A DNA stretch of 64,000 nt from a bacterium (GCA_016124895.1 WGMU01000018.1:1-64000); one strand, 5' to 3'; positions 37,657-46,963 are shown, counted from the stretch's first letter. Made by a program: numbers and translations. Notes: a model not told the origin generated them from the sequence alone.

Positions 37657-38397
37657 ATGTCTGGCCCCGGTGAGCAAGCCGACATTTCTCAAAACACCAG
37701 ACGCATGATGCGCCGATCCGGCGCAATATCGCGGATGCTTGTCCTGTTGGCACTGACCGGCGCCGCGAGCGTGGCGAGCCTTCTGGTCAGTGCGTTTGGT
37801 CCAGGAGCCGACAACCGTTCGGGCGTCGCGCGGGAAGGAGTACTGCTTTCAGTCGGGGATGCTGCTTCTGTCGAGGGCTCGACGTTCGCCTCGCCATCAG
37901 AGTCCACCGCGCGAGTCACAGTCGAATCAGACAACGCTGCGCAGGAGACTTCGGAGTTAGTGGTCTCAGGCGCACAGACTGACGTCGCCACTGCAGGGGA
38001 CGAACAGTTGCGCAGGATGATCATCGGAAGCTGGCAGCAGTCGTATTACGGCAAGCGAGTGCTGACCGTCCTGCCGGATGGCAAAGCAAAGATGGTCATC
38101 CGGCCGGACAGCGTCTGGACGTTTGCGTTCGGTGAGCAGATCGACCTCGACATGTTCTGGACGATCGAGAACGGCCGCATCGATTACGGCTACAGTGGCG
38201 GAAGTCCGAAAGAGAAAGTCGAACTGGCCGCGAAGACCTGGGGCGACCGCTGGGAAGAGACGATTCTCGAACTGACCAACTCGCGCCTCGTCCTGCTCTG
38301 CGAAGACGGCCAGACACGTTCTGAATGGGCTCGCGCCTCGACCGACAAAGCACCGCCCGCAGCCTCGAAAGACCGCTCGCCCGCGGACGCGAAGTAA
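37657..38397 (+). CDS. Hypothetical membrane-anchored exported protein
   Basis: 246 aa. GGAG 7 nt before ATG 37657 supports this start over an upstream TTG. A single transmembrane helix or uncleaved signal (SRMLVLLALTGAASVASLLVSAF, about 26-48) precedes a Ser/Thr/Ala-rich linker. The last half (about 115-220) looks like a small beta-barrel domain opening with RMIIGSWQQSYYGKRVLTVLPDGKA, a lipocalin-like GxW pattern, and containing FWTIENGRIDYGYSGG. No family recognised. The C-terminus is charged and probably disordered. Confidence 0.65.
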   Translation: MSGPGEQADISQNTRRMMRRSGAISRMLVLLALTGAASVASLLVSAFGPGADNRSGVAREGVLLSVGDAASVEGSTFASPSESTARVTVESDNAAQETSELVVSGAQTDVATAGDEQLRRMIIGSWQQSYYGKRVLTVLPDGKAKMVIRPDSVWTFAFGEQIDLDMFWTIENGRIDYGYSGGSPKEKVELAAKTWGDRWEETILELTNSRLVLLCEDGQTRSEWARASTDKAPPAASKDRSPADAK

Positions 38398-38450
38398 CGC
38401 GACGGCCTCTCACGTAGCGGAGCGACGCAAGCCGCTCGGCCTGCGCCGTT

Positions 38451-38526
38451 GTGTGCCACTGGCTCTGCCTGTGCGAGTCTTCTGGACTTTTGCATTTGAA
38501 AAACACTGGCAATGCCAGCGGCACTC
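38451..38526. repeat. Imperfect inverted repeat (MITE-like)
   Basis: Arms 38451-38473 and 38504-38526 (GTGCCACTGGCTCTGCC against the complement of GGCAATGCCAGCGGCAC) match at about 18 of 23 positions, with a 30-nt centre. It is intergenic, between convergent genes. It looks like a short non-autonomous repeat rather than a terminator, since there is no T-run. Confidence 0.45.
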
Positions 38527-38604
38527 TTTTCAGCACGCAGCGAGTCATCCATCGGGAAGTCTCCGTCCGAGTCACCGGGCGGCTCGCTCCGCAGTCTCAT
38601 TCCG

Positions 38605-39048
38605 CTACACGTCTTTGATCTCAAAGATCGCCTCGACCTCGACGGCTGGGCCGGTTGGGAGCGACGCAAAACCCAGCGCACTACGGGCGCGATAGCCGTC
38701 GGTTTCCTTGCCGAACAGTTCATGCACGAGGTCCGAAGCGCCGTTGATGACGAGGTGCTGCTCGATGAAGTCCTGCGTCGAATTCACGCAGCCCAGCAGT
38801 TTGATGCAGCGCAGTCCGTCGAGCGTTCCGTGCTCGGCATGAACCGACTGCAGAATCTTGACCATGCACTCTTTCGCGGCGGCGTAGCCTTCGTCGACGC
38901 CCAGATCAGCGCCGAGCTTGCCTTTGATATTGCTGACGTGTCCAGAGGTCATCAGCAGATTGCCCGTCCGGATGCAGAGATTGAGGTATCCCCTGGAAAC
39001 TTCGGGAAACTCGATCCCCAGTTCGAAGGCTTTCTGTTCGGCACTCAT
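38605..39048 (-). CDS. RidA/YjgF-family protein
   Basis: 147 aa. The chorismate-mutase-like trimeric fold of the Rid family is suggested by GYLNLCIRTGNLLMTSGHVS near the start, AAKECMVKILQSVHAEHGTLDGL with CIKLLGCVNSTQDF in the middle and RSALGFASLPTGPAVEVEAIFEI at the end. RidA proteins hydrolyse reactive enamine/imine intermediates. This member belongs to the longer subgroup and lacks a clear match to the usual catalytic Arg context, so the exact activity is open. It begins next to a long inverted repeat. Confidence 0.9.
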   Translation of the reverse strand: MSAEQKAFELGIEFPEVSRGYLNLCIRTGNLLMTSGHVSNIKGKLGADLGVDEGYAAAKECMVKILQSVHAEHGTLDGLRCIKLLGCVNSTQDFIEQHLVINGASDLVHELFGKETDGYRARSALGFASLPTGPAVEVEAIFEIKDV

Positions 39049-39072
39049 CGTTGCTCCTCATTCTGTTGATTG

Positions 39073-39156
39073 TTTGACCGCAAGCGGGAGGCGTGCATGT
39101 CCCATGCCTTGACCATGTCGGGCACAATCCACGCACGCCTCCCGCTTGCGGTCAAA
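39073..39156. mobile_element. Probable MITE: 24-bp perfect inverted repeat
   Basis: Arms 39073-39096 and 39133-39156 are perfect complements over 24 bp (inner part CCGCAAGCGGGAGGCGTGC), with a 36-nt centre. The whole is 84 bp. It is intergenic, upstream of ridA, next to a transposase remnant. Such long perfect arms without a T-run fit a miniature inverted-repeat element better than a terminator. I see no obvious target duplication. Confidence 0.5.
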
Positions 39157-39539
39157 CGAGGGTCTGCAAAACGTCCCGTTTCGGGCTCTTTGCGGAAGCG
39201 TGTGGGTACTTGGCTGGTTTCGAAAGGCGGACATGCCGGGTTTTCTGGAGTGGTGTTTTCAGGCAGGAAAGCGACCGCTCCGGAGTCACCAGCAAGTCAG
39301 CGGGGCAGTGTATCAGGCGATGGGGCTGGGCGGGCATGAGCCCGGCATAAACTTTGGAGAACTGAGGTGGGATGGGGAGCTGTCGATTTCCTGCTGTGCG
39401 TCTGTTAGAAATTTCTGAATGAGGCGGCGGCAGGAGCCCCTTGTGCGTAGTTGTCCATTCCACGGCAGTCGACGAACGGTCGATATCTGCGATGCAGAGG
39501 TCTGTCGGGATTCGATTCCTCACAGGCGAGTGATCTGTA
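39157..39539. other. Unassigned stretch between MITE and transposase remnant
   Basis: About 380 nt with no recognisable gene. A frame near 39146-39418 is open but lacks a start signal or family match. This is probably decayed mobile-element DNA. Confidence 0.35.
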
Positions 39540-39800
39540 ATGAGTAAGACGTTTCGCAAGTGGGCTCCGGATCAGATGTGGCTCCTCGCCGCGGGACTGG
39601 CTGGGGGACGGGCATCTGGTCTATTTCCCGCTGGATGTCGTCGGCGAGATGGACCTGGCTCCGTTCTTTGAACGCTATAAAGACTCGGTGTCCGGTCAGC
39701 CGTCGTTTCATCCGCAGATGATGGCCGCGCCGTTGACGTATGCCTATTGCCAGTGTGTGCTTTCCTGTCCCGGATCGAACTGCGCATCATCGTCTGATAT
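39540..39800 (+). pseudogene. IS1182-family transposase N-terminal fragment
   Basis: It begins ATGAGTAAGACGTTTCGC: MSKTFRKWAPDQMWLLAAG, the usual IS1182 start. After a frameshift near 39595 it continues in another frame as DWLGDGHLVYFPLDVVGEMD then LAPFFERYK and GQPSFHPQMMAAPLTYAYC, the conserved N-terminal domain. It breaks off around 39790 before any catalytic residue. The fragment is complementary in extent to the middle and C-terminal remnant at 8540-8941, but the two are 31 kb apart and need not come from the same copy. Confidence 0.75.
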
Positions 39801-39912
39801 CATTACCCGATGGTGAAAAATGCCATCGGATGGGCTTTAATGAATTGTCCACGCAACACGACGACAAGTTCGCCCACGATCGACGCTAACTCTAGCAACA
39901 GGACGCAACGTC

Positions 39913-40611
39913 ATGGCCTTCCAGAACCGCTTGATCCACCCTGGACGCTTCTGGCTGCTTCTGCTGATATTTTTCGGGAACGTAGTGGCGGCGATTGCCG
40001 CTGACGGTCCTTCAGGACAGGAAAAGCACTACGTTCAGTTGACGGTCATCGGGAAGATTGACGCGGGGCAGAATTCAGTCACGGCCAGCGGAGAGCCGCC
40101 AGAATATGCAGATGCTGCATTTGCTGTCGATTTTTCAAAGTCGCCGCAGGCACAGGCTGACTTTCGGGAAATGAACGGAAAAACCTCTGTCGTTCGTGGC
40201 TACTACGTTCAATGCACCAGGGAAGGAAAAAACGGTAAACCACGCTGCAATGCTAACCAAAGCCCCATCGGGCTTTTTCTGCAACCCGTTAGCATTCAGA
40301 CGCTCCGAACTCCTGACGGAGATGTTTCCACCAAGGACCACTCTGTGTCGGTCGTATGCCGAGGTCTTCTTCACACAGGTGTCGTTGCAGTTGGCGGAGA
40401 AACGACAGGTTTCACCATTGAGATTACTCCTGACGGCAGGGAGACATGGGAACTCGATATGAGCAGGAAGCTACTTTCAAAGGCAATGAAGGCAGACGGA
40501 AAATCCGTTGTTGTGAGCGGCCAACTGAAGATTCGGAAAAGTGTCGCTGTTCCCGAGCGATGGGTTATTACTGTCCGGAGTCTTGCGACCGAGCCAGATG
40601 CACAGAACTGA
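39913..40611 (+). CDS. Hypothetical secreted protein
   Basis: 232 aa. Signal peptide FWLLLLIFFGNVVAAIAADG with a probable cut after AIAA. The mature protein is beta-rich (HYVQLTVIGKIDAGQNSVTA, KTSVVRGYYVQC, KSVVVSGQLKIRKSVAVPERWVITVRSL) and resembles small planctomycete periplasmic proteins of unknown role. Codon use looks less GC-biased than in neighbours, and it lies just after a transposase fragment, so it could be a later arrival. No family assigned. Confidence 0.7.
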   Translation: MAFQNRLIHPGRFWLLLLIFFGNVVAAIAADGPSGQEKHYVQLTVIGKIDAGQNSVTASGEPPEYADAAFAVDFSKSPQAQADFREMNGKTSVVRGYYVQCTREGKNGKPRCNANQSPIGLFLQPVSIQTLRTPDGDVSTKDHSVSVVCRGLLHTGVVAVGGETTGFTIEITPDGRETWELDMSRKLLSKAMKADGKSVVVSGQLKIRKSVAVPERWVITVRSLATEPDAQN

Positions 40612-41219
40612 TGTTTTGAACAGAACAATGCGGAAGTTGCAACGTCATTAAGTTGAAGTCCATGCCCTTACCAGGGCAATCGCATGAAATCTGAACGGAG
40701 GGCTGCCGACTTCGGTCGCGGTTGCCTCGACTGGCTGCGGAGTCTTCGGCCGTTCGAGAATGGAGTGCCGGTTGCAAGAGACCTTCGGGCGGGGCTTTTC
40801 CGTGGTCGCTGTTGAACAGTTCGAGGTGGCGGTGTCCGGCTGGATTCAGGAATCGTTCTGCCTGACGGCTCTGGGACTGACGGGCCACTCGGCGCGCGTC
40901 TTCACTCAGTTCCAGAAGACCGGTTGAACCTGCTCAAGCAGGAACGCAGCACGAAACGCAGCGTACGAACCAAATGCCAGCAGGCTGTCCAAAACGCGGA
41001 TTCTCTGCTCAACTCAAAGTGCTCGCATCCATCTGAATTCCGAGCGATTGCTCTGCCTGAGGTACGCACCGATGTCATGCCACCGACAGTTCTTTTGAGG
41101 GCTCCGGCCAGGTTAGCAAGCCGCGGGTCTGTATTGTCGGGCTGCCTGATTCACCGGTTTTCGGGAGTGCGAAGCCCTCGAAGTCAGGTTTTCCGGCAGC
41201 GGCAGGTAAGTTTGGCCGG
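40612..41219. other. 600-nt stretch without a recognised gene
   Basis: Between the secreted hypothetical and the ECF operon. Several frames are open for 80-110 codons on both strands, but none has a start signal or recognisable family. The right end must contain the promoter of the sigma-factor operon. Confidence 0.4.
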
Positions 41220-41804
41220 TTGCGTACGATCTCTGATGAGCAGGACCAACACCTGATCGAGGACGCAGGCGTGTCTGAAGTTCAGAGCGGCAGCCAGTAC
41301 GAGGAGTTTCTTCGCCAGTTCACGCGCGAGCGAGAACGCGTTTACGCTTATATTTACGCCCTCGTTCCGCACCAGCCGGATGCGGAAGACATCTTCCAGC
41401 GTTGCAGCCTTGTGTTGTGGCGAAAGTTCAGTGACTTCCGCTGCGGCGAGAACTTTCTCGCGTGGGCTTGTGGCGTCGCACATTTTGAAGTTCGCAACTA
41501 TCTGAGAACGGCCGGACGTGACCGTCTGCAGTTCGACGAAGACCTGATTCAGCAGCTCGCGACTCGGCGACTTGAGTCACTGTCCGTGTATGAGCAGCGG
41601 CTGGCAGCGTTGAGGGCCTGCCTGAAAGGTCTGAACCTGGAACAGCGACAACTGATCGAGGTGGCCTACGGCAACGAGGGCACGATCAAGCGACTGGCCG
41701 AAGCAACCGGCTATGCCGTGCAGACTCTGTACAACCGGCTCAACAGACTGCGCCGGCAGTTGCTGGAGTGTGTTGAACGCCGACTTTCGGTCGAGGAGTC
41801 GTGA
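41220..41804 (+). CDS. ECF sigma factor (Rhodopirellula/Verrucomicrobium type)
   Basis: 194 aa from a TTG start; a GTG at 41271 with GAGG upstream is an equally good start and would give 177 aa. Region 2 is QYEEFLRQFTRERERVYAYIYALVPHQPDAEDIFQRCSLVLWRKFSDF, and region 4 is AALRACLKGLNLEQRQLIEVAYGNEGTIKRLAEATGYAVQTLYNRLNRLRRQLLECV. This is the small ECF type common in planctomycetes and verrucomicrobia. It is the first gene of a five-gene operon and is only 3 nt from the FecR-like gene, which likely controls it. Confidence 0.92.
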   Translation: MRTISDEQDQHLIEDAGVSEVQSGSQYEEFLRQFTRERERVYAYIYALVPHQPDAEDIFQRCSLVLWRKFSDFRCGENFLAWACGVAHFEVRNYLRTAGRDRLQFDEDLIQQLATRRLESLSVYEQRLAALRACLKGLNLEQRQLIEVAYGNEGTIKRLAEATGYAVQTLYNRLNRLRRQLLECVERRLSVEES

Positions 41805-41807
41805 TCA

Positions 41808-43181
41808 ATGGGCGCCTCAGGAAGCCGCTCAGAAATGACGGGGCTGCTGAGTTCCCTCTGGGACGGAGGCATCACGGCAGAGCAGCTTGCGCGTCTGCAA
41901 CTGCTGTTGCGCGATAATCCGGGTGCGCAGCACGAGTATCTGAAGTCGCTCGATCTTCACCTGGGTCTGAAGCACCTGGTTACCGCCGAAGTTGCAACGG
42001 ACGCTTCAGCAATTCCTGGTCTCGAAACGTCGTCCCCGGCCGCGACTCGGCTGATCACGCTGCGCCATCGAGCCGTGACGGTCGTGGCGGCCACTCTGGC
42101 GATTACTGCCAGCCTGATTGCTGTCCTGTTACTCGGTACGCCAGAAGAACTGAACCGACAGCAGGAAGTGATGAGCATCGTTCAGTCTGACGGTGTTATC
42201 CGTATCCGGCCTGTTGACGGTGAAAGCCGAACGGCGACTGCTGGAATGCAGGTCTTTCCAGGCGAACGTCTCGAAACGGAAGGTCGAGGCTCGGCCACAC
42301 TGACTTTTGAAGACGGTACGCGACTGACAATCGTGAATGGGGGCTCGTTGTCGCTCGTGCCAGGCAATCGCAAAAGCATCATGCTGCATCGCGGGATCGT
42401 GTCGGCTGCGGTCGCGCGGCAGCCAGCGGGGCATCCAATGCTGCTTGCAACGCCGCGGGCGCGCGTCGACGTTCTGGGGACCCGGTTTGCCATCTCCGCA
42501 AGTCGTGAAGCGACGGAACTGAATGTGTCAGAAGGACGCGTCCGGGTCACGCGGGTCTCTGACGGGCGCACTGTCGAAGTGCGCCAGGGACAGGGCGTTG
42601 TCACGCGTGGAGACGTCGAATTGACTGTCAGCGAGTCGGCGAGACCGCGCGAAGTCTGGGAGGTCAGTTTCGAGGATGGTGTCCCGCCGGGCTGGACGGG
42701 AGCAGCGACTGCAGAACATCTGCCGGCTGGCTCACGCGGGGCGATCCGGACAGTGGGCGACACGACGAGCACCCCACTGGTTTACGTCATTGCCTCGCGC
42801 GACGAGTGGGTGGAAGGATTATTCGCGATTGACGAAGACACGCATCTGCACATCACGATGAAAATGGAGCATCCGGACTGGCTGAACGTTTTCCTGTCGA
42901 CGCGCCGGCCAGACGCGACAGATCCAACGTGGACACTGCACAATTTCAACGAAGTTCCCTTCTGGCCGCCCAGACCTGGTCAGTGGCAGACGCTGACGAT
43001 TCCTCTGACCGAGTTCCGTCGCAAACGCGATGGAGTGTTTCAGCATGAACCACCGGTGACTGGCGGAGTCGCTTACTCACTGAGTATCAGTGCGACCGAA
43101 CCAGACCGCGGACTCGTCATCGATCGCATCTGGACGACTCGCGGAGGTCCGGGCGAAGTTCAGAGCGTCCCGTTACCCTGA
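41808..43181 (+). CDS. FecR-like transmembrane regulator
   Basis: 457 aa. The cytoplasmic N-terminus (about 1-85) is helical with LLSSLWDGGITAEQLARLQLLL, as in planctomycete FecR proteins. One transmembrane helix (AVTVVAATLAITASLIAVLLL) follows near residue 88-110. The outer part has the FecR domain: ERLETEGRGSATLTFEDGTRLTI, HRGIVSAAVARQPAGHPMLLATPRARVDVLGTRFAI and LNVSEGRVRVTR. The C-terminal 170 residues look like a beta-sandwich (WEVSFEDGVPPGWTGA, WLNVFLSTRR) that may sense a ligand. It presumably transmits an outside signal to the sigma factor encoded just upstream. Confidence 0.9.
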   Translation: MGASGSRSEMTGLLSSLWDGGITAEQLARLQLLLRDNPGAQHEYLKSLDLHLGLKHLVTAEVATDASAIPGLETSSPAATRLITLRHRAVTVVAATLAITASLIAVLLLGTPEELNRQQEVMSIVQSDGVIRIRPVDGESRTATAGMQVFPGERLETEGRGSATLTFEDGTRLTIVNGGSLSLVPGNRKSIMLHRGIVSAAVARQPAGHPMLLATPRARVDVLGTRFAISASREATELNVSEGRVRVTRVSDGRTVEVRQGQGVVTRGDVELTVSESARPREVWEVSFEDGVPPGWTGAATAEHLPAGSRGAIRTVGDTTSTPLVYVIASRDEWVEGLFAIDEDTHLHITMKMEHPDWLNVFLSTRRPDATDPTWTLHNFNEVPFWPPRPGQWQTLTIPLTEFRRKRDGVFQHEPPVTGGVAYSLSISATEPDRGLVIDRIWTTRGGPGEVQSVPLP

Positions 43182-43244
43182 TCGGCGCAGCGTCCAATGG
43201 ACGCAATGTCCGACAAGAATCTGGCAAAAAGAAAAGAGGTCCCC

Positions 43245-44579
43245 ATGTCCCGCCAGCCGATTTCCCGACGCACGGTGCTCAAGACAATGGGCGCCGTTGT
43301 TCCGCTTCCCATCCTGGAGGCGATGTCTTCCGGCTCTGCTCTGGCAACTGGCGGCTCCACAGTGCCGCCGCGCATGCTGATTTGCCACTTCGGGACCGGA
43401 ATGAATATCCGGGAGTTCTTTCCGAAGAAAACCGGACCCGAATGTGCGCTGCCTCGAATTGTCCGACCGCTCGAAGCCTGGCGGAAACGGATGACGATTG
43501 TCTCCGGGCTGCAGCTTGAACACGGCGGTGGTCACACCGGGGACTATACGTTTCTGACAGGCACCGAGGGCTGGACGTCGACCGGCATCAAAAGCGGCAT
43601 CTCGGCCGATCAGGTCGTTGCGAACGCGGTCGGGCAGGCGACGCGGTTTCCTTCGCTGCAGCTTTCCATTCTTCGTGGCACGAATTACGGGCAGCAGGGA
43701 CTCGCCACGCTTTCGTGGAACAGGAACGGAATCCCGCTGGCCGCCGAGAACGATCCGCATGTGGTCTTCCAGCGGCTGTTCGGAATTGACGACGAGCAGG
43801 ACGCCGCTCGGCGTCAGGCCGGTTTTCGCCGCCGCGGCAGCATTCTCGATTACGTCAACGGTCAGGCGAAACATCTTCAGCGTCGCGTCGGCAGCGCTGA
43901 CCGCGACAAGCTCGACGAGTACTTCACGTCCGTTCGGGAAATCGAAAGCCAGTTGCAGCGTGATATCGACTGGTCGAAGAAGCCCAAGGCACAACCGGAG
44001 CTTGACGGTCTGGGTGACTACTCACGCAGCCTCACTCCGCAGTCGCCGGGCTTTGACTACACCACTTATCAGAAGCTGATGTATGACTTGATCGCTCTGT
44101 CGTTTCAGACAGATTCGACGCGTGTGATCACGTACAACGTGCGCCGTGAACTCTCCGGTGGAACGTTCCCCGTGCATCACGTCTCGAAAGGCTTCCACGC
44201 GCTGACGCACCACAACAACGACCCGAAGAACCTGGACGAACTCGCTCAGGTCGACGAAATCAACATGGGGTTCTGGTCAAAATTCCTCGCGCGGATGGAT
44301 CAGATTCCGCAGGCCGACGGTCGCAGCCTGCTCGACCACACGGTGATTGCGTACTCATCCAGTGCCGGCATGGACCATTCGCGCGACAGACTGCCGACCG
44401 CCATCTTTGGCGGCGAGGCACTCGGCCTGACGCATCAGACACATCTGAAACTTGCCGACGGCACACCGCTTTCGCGCGTCTGGCACACCATGGCCGACCG
44501 CATGGGCGTGGCGACGGAAACGCTGCAGGACAGCCCCGGTCCGATTACCGAACTGCTGCGAGGCCAGGTGCATCCATGA
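43245..44579 (+). CDS. Tat-exported DUF1552 protein
   Basis: 444 aa. The leader ISRRTVLKTMGAVVPLPILEAM is a twin-arginine signal. The DUF1552 body includes PPRMLICHFGTGMNIREFFPK, MTIVSGLQLEHGGGHTGDYTFLTG, RGTNYGQQGLATLSWNRNG, DKLDEYFTSVREIESQLQ and LLDHTVIAYSSSAGMDHSRDRLP. Related to DUF1501, its activity is unknown. DUF1552 genes are regularly paired with DUF1592-family cytochromes, as here. ATG 43245, with GAGG 5 nt upstream, is preferred over 43197. Its stop overlaps the next start as ATGA. Confidence 0.92.
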   Translation: MSRQPISRRTVLKTMGAVVPLPILEAMSSGSALATGGSTVPPRMLICHFGTGMNIREFFPKKTGPECALPRIVRPLEAWRKRMTIVSGLQLEHGGGHTGDYTFLTGTEGWTSTGIKSGISADQVVANAVGQATRFPSLQLSILRGTNYGQQGLATLSWNRNGIPLAAENDPHVVFQRLFGIDDEQDAARRQAGFRRRGSILDYVNGQAKHLQRRVGSADRDKLDEYFTSVREIESQLQRDIDWSKKPKAQPELDGLGDYSRSLTPQSPGFDYTTYQKLMYDLIALSFQTDSTRVITYNVRRELSGGTFPVHHVSKGFHALTHHNNDPKNLDELAQVDEINMGFWSKFLARMDQIPQADGRSLLDHTVIAYSSSAGMDHSRDRLPTAIFGGEALGLTHQTHLKLADGTPLSRVWHTMADRMGVATETLQDSPGPITELLRGQVHP

Positions 44580-46963
44580 ATCGAGTCTGCAGGCTTCCGC
44601 GACGTGTTCTGTACTGCCAGAAGATCCGTCTCAGGTTCTGCGCTGTCGTTGTCCAGTTGCTGGCATTGGCCGGCGTTGTTCGGTCAGACGAAATCACCAA
44701 TTCCCTGGGAATGACACTGCGGCTGCTGGATGCCGGACGCTTCGAAATGGGAGCACGCGACATTACTCCCGGCTTTTACGAGGATCATTCCGAGTTCAAC
44801 ACGGCTGAGGACGCTCGCCCGGTCCATCCCGTTGTGCTGACAAAGCCGTTCTACATGGCGACCACAGAAGTGACTCGCGGTCAGTTTCGCCGTTTCGTCG
44901 AGGAAACCGGCTACCGGACTTCGGCCGAACAGAACCCGCGCGGCGCCGTCGGGTGGGATCCGGAACCGCCGACGGACAACCCGCGCTTTGTGAGCACGTT
45001 CCGCGACGGCGGCGAGTTCCACTGGAAGCAGCCGGGCTTTGAACAGTCAGATGAACATCCTGCCGTCGCGGTCAGCTTCGTCGACGCCAAAGCCTTCTGT
45101 GACTGGCTCTCGAAACAGGAAGGTGTCCCTTACCGCCTGCCGACGGAAGCCGAATGGGAATACGCCGCGCGAGCCGGCACGCAGACGTACTTCTCGTTCG
45201 GCGATCCCTACCGTGGCCGGATTCAGCGTTATGCCAATATCGGCAATGTCGAGCTGGAAAAGGCGTTCCCCGACCGTGTCCGGCGGCAGTGGCTGATCGA
45301 CGTCGAGCACGACCCGGCCGACCGCCACGTCTTCACGGCACCCGTTGCAGAATACGAACCGAATCCGTGGGGCCTGTTCGACCTGTACGGCAATGTGTGG
45401 GAGTGGTGCGAGGATCGCTATCTCGACACGGCCTACCGGCCCTACGTGCGTCCGGGTTACCAGCAGCTTCGCGAGCGATCGATCGACCCGCTCAATCTGG
45501 AAAAGGCCAGCGGGGAAGGCGACTGGCGGGTCATCCGCGGCGGATCGTGGTTCAACGCACCGGTTCAATGCCGCAGCGCCGTGCGAGGTTATTTTGAAGC
45601 CAGCGACGCGGCGTGCTTTCTGGGGTTTCGCGTTGTCCGCGAAGCACCGGAAGAGGTCGTCACCGCAGCACGACAACGGTTTGCAGAATCGGAAGCGGCC
45701 AGGGAAACGCTCCAAGGGCTCCTGGAACGCTTTCAGGAATGGCGCGACGGACGGCTGACACTGCACTTAAGGCTCGACAACCTCAATGATGAATTCTTCG
45801 CAGCACTGCAGGCACTGGACGAACCAGTCGATCTCTACCTGCACGCTGACAATCGTCTGACCGCCGCCGGGATCGCCGAACTCGCGAAAGCACGCAAGCT
45901 GACCGGACTGCTGCTGTCCGCAACCGGCCCGCAACTTTCCGACAGCGACTTTGCGGTGCTGGAGAGCCACTTGGAGCTGGAACTGCTGCAGATCACCGGC
46001 GCGCCGAAACTGACCGACGGCTTGCTGGCCTCGCTGAGGAATCATGATCGACTGGAACTGCTGCATCTGGACGGCCAGGGCATTACGGATGAAGGGCTGC
46101 GGCGGCTTCCCTCACTGAAACAGCTTGAAAAGCTGCAACTGGCCGGCACGTCGTCTCAAGGGCTCATTCTCGAACACTTCAGCGATTCGCCGTTGCGGAC
46201 CTTTTCCTGCAGCGGTCTGACTGACCAGGGAGCCCGGTTGCTGGGCTCGTTCGACCAGTTACGTGATCTGTCGCTCGATGGCAGCCCGATCACCGGAGAG
46301 GGACTTTCCGCCATCGCAGCGCTGTCGTGGCTCGATCGCTTGTCTCTGCAGAACTGCGCATCGCTGCGTGACGCAGACTTCGCTGTGCTCGGAAATCTGT
46401 ACGACCTGCGAACAGCTCAGTTGCAGCACACTTCCGCCGGAGACGCGGCGGTGACTGGACTCACCCGGTTGAACAACCTGCGGGAACTGCAGATTGGCAG
46501 CGAAAAGCTTTCCGACGCAGGCGTCCGCCGAATCTGCGAGATCGTCTCTCTGCATAATCTGGTACTCACTGAGGACGCTTCCTCGGTGACCGACGCGGGG
46601 CTGGCCGATCTGTGGCGGCTCGTCAATCTTCGCAGTCTCTCGATCGGCGCTCCGCGAATCACTGGCAGCGGCCTGGCAACGCTCGATGAACTGCCGAAGC
46701 TGGACTGGATGCAACTGACCGGTCCGGGCATCGGTGACGTTGCTCTGCAGCATGCAGCGCAGTCGCCAACTCTGCAGCGGATTTTCGTCGGAAACTGGCA
46801 GAACGGCGGCCCACCGGAATTGACCGATGCCGGCCTCGCGCATCTCGCCGAGTCACGCAGCCTGAAACAGGTTGACGTGATTCGCCGCGAGACGAGTCTG
46901 ACGGACGAAGCCGCCGAGCGGCTTCGCGAACGTCGACCACAACTCAACGTGAACCTTCGGTAA
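44576..46963 (+). CDS. Secreted FGE-like (sulfatase-modifying) and leucine-rich-repeat fusion
   Basis: 795 aa. After an N-terminal signal (AVVVQLLALAGVVRSDE) comes an FGE/SUMF-type domain, about residues 40-360: SLGMTLRLLDAGRFEMG, PFYMATTEVTRGQFRRFVEETGY, YRLPTEAEWEYAARAG, NPWGLFDLYGNVWEWCED and RVIRGGSWFN. From about 395 to the end are LRR units of the planctomycete type (ELTDAGLAHLAESRSLKQVDV, SVTDAGLADLWRLVNLRSLSI). FGE enzymes oxidise Cys in sulfatases to formylglycine, but many bacterial domains of this family have lost that activity, and no sulfatase lies nearby. The LRR part suggests target binding. Starts within the DUF1552 stop. Confidence 0.88.
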   Translation: MNRVCRLPRRVLYCQKIRLRFCAVVVQLLALAGVVRSDEITNSLGMTLRLLDAGRFEMGARDITPGFYEDHSEFNTAEDARPVHPVVLTKPFYMATTEVTRGQFRRFVEETGYRTSAEQNPRGAVGWDPEPPTDNPRFVSTFRDGGEFHWKQPGFEQSDEHPAVAVSFVDAKAFCDWLSKQEGVPYRLPTEAEWEYAARAGTQTYFSFGDPYRGRIQRYANIGNVELEKAFPDRVRRQWLIDVEHDPADRHVFTAPVAEYEPNPWGLFDLYGNVWEWCEDRYLDTAYRPYVRPGYQQLRERSIDPLNLEKASGEGDWRVIRGGSWFNAPVQCRSAVRGYFEASDAACFLGFRVVREAPEEVVTAARQRFAESEAARETLQGLLERFQEWRDGRLTLHLRLDNLNDEFFAALQALDEPVDLYLHADNRLTAAGIAELAKARKLTGLLLSATGPQLSDSDFAVLESHLELELLQITGAPKLTDGLLASLRNHDRLELLHLDGQGITDEGLRRLPSLKQLEKLQLAGTSSQGLILEHFSDSPLRTFSCSGLTDQGARLLGSFDQLRDLSLDGSPITGEGLSAIAALSWLDRLSLQNCASLRDADFAVLGNLYDLRTAQLQHTSAGDAAVTGLTRLNNLRELQIGSEKLSDAGVRRICEIVSLHNLVLTEDASSVTDAGLADLWRLVNLRSLSIGAPRITGSGLATLDELPKLDWMQLTGPGIGDVALQHAAQSPTLQRIFVGNWQNGGPPELTDAGLAHLAESRSLKQVDVIRRETSLTDEAAERLRERRPQLNVNLR

